This document shows positions 31,011 to 33,030 of a stretch of DNA of 33,030 nucleotides, piece after piece. Source of the DNA: Flavobacteriales bacterium (GTDB lineage: Bacteria; Bacteroidota; Bacteroidia; JANQJC01); assembly GCA_028281825.1 (NCBI GenBank), contig JANQJC010000002.1:1-33030 (forward strand), in the 5' to 3' direction. The notes under the pieces were generated by a model that saw nothing but the letters and a program-made list of their open reading frames with translations, was not told the DNA's origin and did no database searches. The stretch's first letter is position 1. Each line of letters starts with the position of its first letter. The position numbers were made by a program, and so were the translations under genes.

Positions 31011-32264
31011 AGCAATATCGTCGATATAAGGCATTTGGCCTTTGTGCTTTTTAAGTGTTTGAACCAAACTCTCGTTCAAAGTTTCCATATTAGAAAGCTG
31101 ATGCTCAAGTAGTATAAGCTCTAGCTTACTCAAACCAAATTCCTTTCCCTGGTCGTTTTCCAACTCAGTTACACCATCTGTATAACAGAAAAGAATAGCA
31201 TTTTTAGGCACGTTTAAGATACCTTCTCTCACTTTGGGTAACTCCTCTAGCATGCCCAATCCCGGGCAACCGGTTGTAAGGTAACTAGTGGTATTTTGAG
31301 ACAACATGATAGGTGGGTTTTGCCCTGCATTCACATAATGCATCACCCTGGTAACAAAGTTGTATTTTGCAACAAAAAGTGTGATAAACTTCTCACCTTT
31401 TGCATTGGCATTTACCTTGGCATTTAATTCCTGTACCAATTCGGTCAATGACGTAGCATGCTGAAATAATGCTCTAAGATTTGCTTGAAAGTTGGACATC
31501 AATAGCGCTGCTGAAACTCCTTTACCAGAGACGTCAGCCATGCAAAGGCCCACCTCGTTATTGTTCAGCTTCACATAGTCATAGTAATCACCCCCAATCT
31601 GCTGGTGGGGTTGGTAAAATGCACTAATCTCAATTTTGTCATCCTTGGGCAGGGAACTCGGGAAAAGCATGGACTGCATCTCTGATGCCAGTTCTAGCTC
31701 CCGCTTCACTGCTGCCTGCTTCAGCGTATTCTTTGCTAGCTTTTTATTTTCAATTGCAACAGTAATAATGTTTGCAAGCGTTTGAATAAATGGGATATGC
31801 TTAGTTTGTGTATTCTCAATTAGGTCTTCTTTTATATCGCCTATAAGCAAAAAGGCCAAGGGACTTGACTTATGCAACACAGGTATCAACACATCAAACT
31901 CACTAAAAAGCTTGTCTCCACCATCTTCAATTTCAACTATTTCGGTATATTCAAGTAGCTCACTTTCTATGTCAAACCCGTCAAAACTATCAGCCACACC
32001 ATAGCGCAGCGAACATTGCCATTCCTCATCATCATTGGTGAAGAATGCCAACTTGCCAATGCTTAACTGGCTGCGTAAAACAAATTCGAAGATTTTGAGT
32101 AGTTGCTTTTTGGAGAAATTGTTGTTGATGGCATTGGTAATCTCCAATAGGGAATTAAGCTTAAGATTTTTCAACTTAAGCGCCGAATTGGCAATCTTGA
32201 GCGTATCGAGAATTATCTTCTCGTTCTTGTTTGTGCTCAAATGCTGTTGTGACATTGCCTCCAT
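30987..32264 (-). CDS. SpoIIE/RsbU-type PP2C phosphatase with GAF-like sensor
   Basis: A regulatory phosphatase of 425 residues. The N-terminal part (about 45-185) resembles a GAF domain, with a helical linker LEITNAINNNFSKKQLLKIF and IPFIQTLANIITVAIENKKL. A short coiled coil (LKQAAVKRELELASEMQSM) leads to the SpoIIE domain (about 205-425): LFPSSLPKDDKIEISAFYQP, GGDYYDYVKL, CMADVSGKGVSAALLMSNF, VNAGQNPPIML, and LFCYTDGVTELENDQG with metal-binding Asp residues. Such proteins dephosphorylate an anti-sigma-factor antagonist or related partner in the cytoplasm. The ATG at 32264 has AGGAG about 10 nt upstream; an ATG at 32255 is the alternative. Confidence 0.92.
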   Translation of the reverse strand: MEAMSQQHLSTNKNEKIILDTLKIANSALKLKNLKLNSLLEITNAINNNFSKKQLLKIFEFVLRSQLSIGKLAFFTNDDEEWQCSLRYGVADSFDGFDIESELLEYTEIVEIEDGGDKLFSEFDVLIPVLHKSSPLAFLLIGDIKEDLIENTQTKHIPFIQTLANIITVAIENKKLAKNTLKQAAVKRELELASEMQSMLFPSSLPKDDKIEISAFYQPHQQIGGDYYDYVKLNNNEVGLCMADVSGKGVSAALLMSNFQANLRALFQHATSLTELVQELNAKVNANAKGEKFITLFVAKYNFVTRVMHYVNAGQNPPIMLSQNTTSYLTTGCPGLGMLEELPKVREGILNVPKNAILFCYTDGVTELENDQGKEFGLSKLELILLEHQLSNMETLNESLVQTLKKHKGQMPYIDDIALFSCRFL

Positions 32265-32586
32265 GAATCCCCTCTCCTACTTGGATAAAAGTAATTGAAA
32301 GTTATCTAGTTATGCTAAAAATTAGACTAAACAATTATAGTCTACGATGAAAAGTGAAAAGAGTTTAGGTAAACCGAAGAATTTATACCACCAATCTTAA
32401 AGCCTAATTCTGAAATATCCCAATAGTCAACCAGATATTAAGGTAAAAAAATAAAAAATTAATCCTCTGAAAATCAATTTCTTATGAATGTTTTTGGATT
32501 TTTGTTTAAACTTTTTGCACTAATAATTAAACAAAAAATGTTCTATAATGTTATCCTGCCATACGAACCCAAAAAACTAATTAACT
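32265..32586. other. Divergent intergenic region
   Basis: No gene is supported; a plus-strand frame at 32484-32690 is a shadow of the next gene. It must hold promoters for the SpoIIE-type gene and the DUF4397 gene. On the minus strand TACTTTTA near 32288 is one base off a -7 box; a TAGACT/AGTCTA inverted pair lies near 32325-32345. Confidence 0.45.
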
Positions 32587-33030
32587 ATGAGGACCAAATT
32601 TTTATCTTTAATTGCACTGACCTTACTGTCAGTTGCGGCATTCGCGCAGACTGCCAGAGTGCAAGTAATTCACAATTCAGCAGACGCTAATGCCGCTGTA
32701 GTGGATATCTACGTCAACGGAACATTAGCTATTCCTGATTTCGAATTCAGGACAGCCACACCTTTTTTGAGCTTACCGGCTAATGTTAATCTTGCAGTGG
32801 CAGTTGCGCCAGGTAATAGCACTTCAGTGGGGCAAGCCATTGCTACATTTAATTATACCCTTACGGCGAACGAGACTTATGTTTTAATTGCCAATGGCAT
32901 AGTAAGCCAAACTGGCTACTCTCCTGCTACACCTTTCAACATTGAGGTGTATGCGATGGGGAGAGAAGAAGCGGCTTCTGCCGGTAATACTGACGTGTTG
33001 GTATTCCATGGTGCAACCGATGCCCCTACC
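32587..33030 (+). CDS. Exported DUF4397-domain protein, 3' end outside window
   Basis: The frame begins MRTKFLSLIALTLLSVAAFA and then QTARVQVIHNSADA, a clear Sec signal peptide followed by the DUF4397 opening (ARVQVIHNSADA...VDIYVNG). The first domain runs to about residue 125, and a second begins at NTDVLVFHGATDAPT just before the window ends, so tandem DUF4397 domains are likely. Such proteins are secreted or surface-bound in Bacteroidetes and often end in a type IX sorting domain, which would lie outside this window. Function is unknown. The ATG at 32587 is the only start that leaves an intact signal peptide. Confidence 0.85.
   Translation, partial: MRTKFLSLIALTLLSVAAFAQTARVQVIHNSADANAAVVDIYVNGTLAIPDFEFRTATPFLSLPANVNLAVAVAPGNSTSVGQAIATFNYTLTANETYVLIANGIVSQTGYSPATPFNIEVYAMGREEAASAGNTDVLVFHGATDAPT

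Noticed and set aside
32484-32690. Plus-strand frame of 68 codons near the right edge
   Set aside because: It overlaps the signal peptide and start of the DUF4397 gene in another frame, and its sequence is not protein-like.

Overview
The window looks like chromosomal DNA of a member of Bacteroidetes, most likely Cytophagales; the family-level guess is only inference. Support: a C-terminal domain of the type IX secretion (T9SS) type B sorting class, many lipoproteins with a Cys-Lys-Lys-Asp/Glu start, a CarboxypepD_reg-like extension on the TonB receptor, a detached atpD-atpC pair, and repeated TAnnTTTG -7 promoter boxes with weak Shine-Dalgarno sites. I saw no tRNA, rRNA, CRISPR or clear pseudogene.

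Layout. 1-438: 3' part of dtd. 439-8126: a six-gene minus-strand operon for envelope or surface proteins. It holds two helical lipoproteins related to PSD1/DUF1549, a Tat-exported DUF1501-like protein, a lipoprotein with a PSCyt1-like domain and a CX4CH motif, a small lipoprotein, and a large CUB/repeat/PKD protein with a T9SS sorting domain. In Planctomycetes the matching domains are fused or paired; here they are split over separate exported proteins. 8221-9014: a mazG-like gene whose 3' end runs into a 0.47-kb cassette bounded by 25-bp inverted repeats and carrying a four-helix-bundle (S23/IVS) gene. 9021-12066: an exported alpha/beta hydrolase, a small lipoprotein, a vanadium-haloperoxidase/PAP2 lipoprotein and an unknown protein.

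12141-15788: atpD-atpC with a good terminator, divergent from ribF and an exported LRR protein; a pair of inverted repeats lies between the two units. 15784-18399: a TonB-dependent receptor under a TPP riboswitch, so probably an outer-membrane thiamine importer. A hairpin abuts its start codon, and a possible switching helix links hairpin and aptamer. 18621-20583: two unknown, apparently related small proteins in tandem, an exported propeller-like protein, and a divergent 42-residue membrane protein.

20718-31010: an envelope glycan region. It has a metallophosphoesterase (LpxH-like) plus MJ1255-type glycosyltransferase pair, a GT4 glycosyltransferase, a UDG-family protein, then wzx-wzz-wzz-wzy. 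A Y1 (IS200/REP-associated type) transposase gene sits between the two glycosyltransferase units, flanked by two direct copies of a compound palindrome array. 30987-32264: a GAF-like/SpoIIE (PP2C) phosphatase overlapping the end of wzy. 32587-33030: the start of an exported DUF4397 protein cut by the window edge.

Best candidates for something new: the split PSCyt1/DUF1549-like/DUF1501/T9SS operon, the inverted-repeat four-helix-bundle cassette that rewrote the end of mazG, the RBS-blocking switch predicted for the TPP riboswitch, and the transposase between two six-palindrome arrays.
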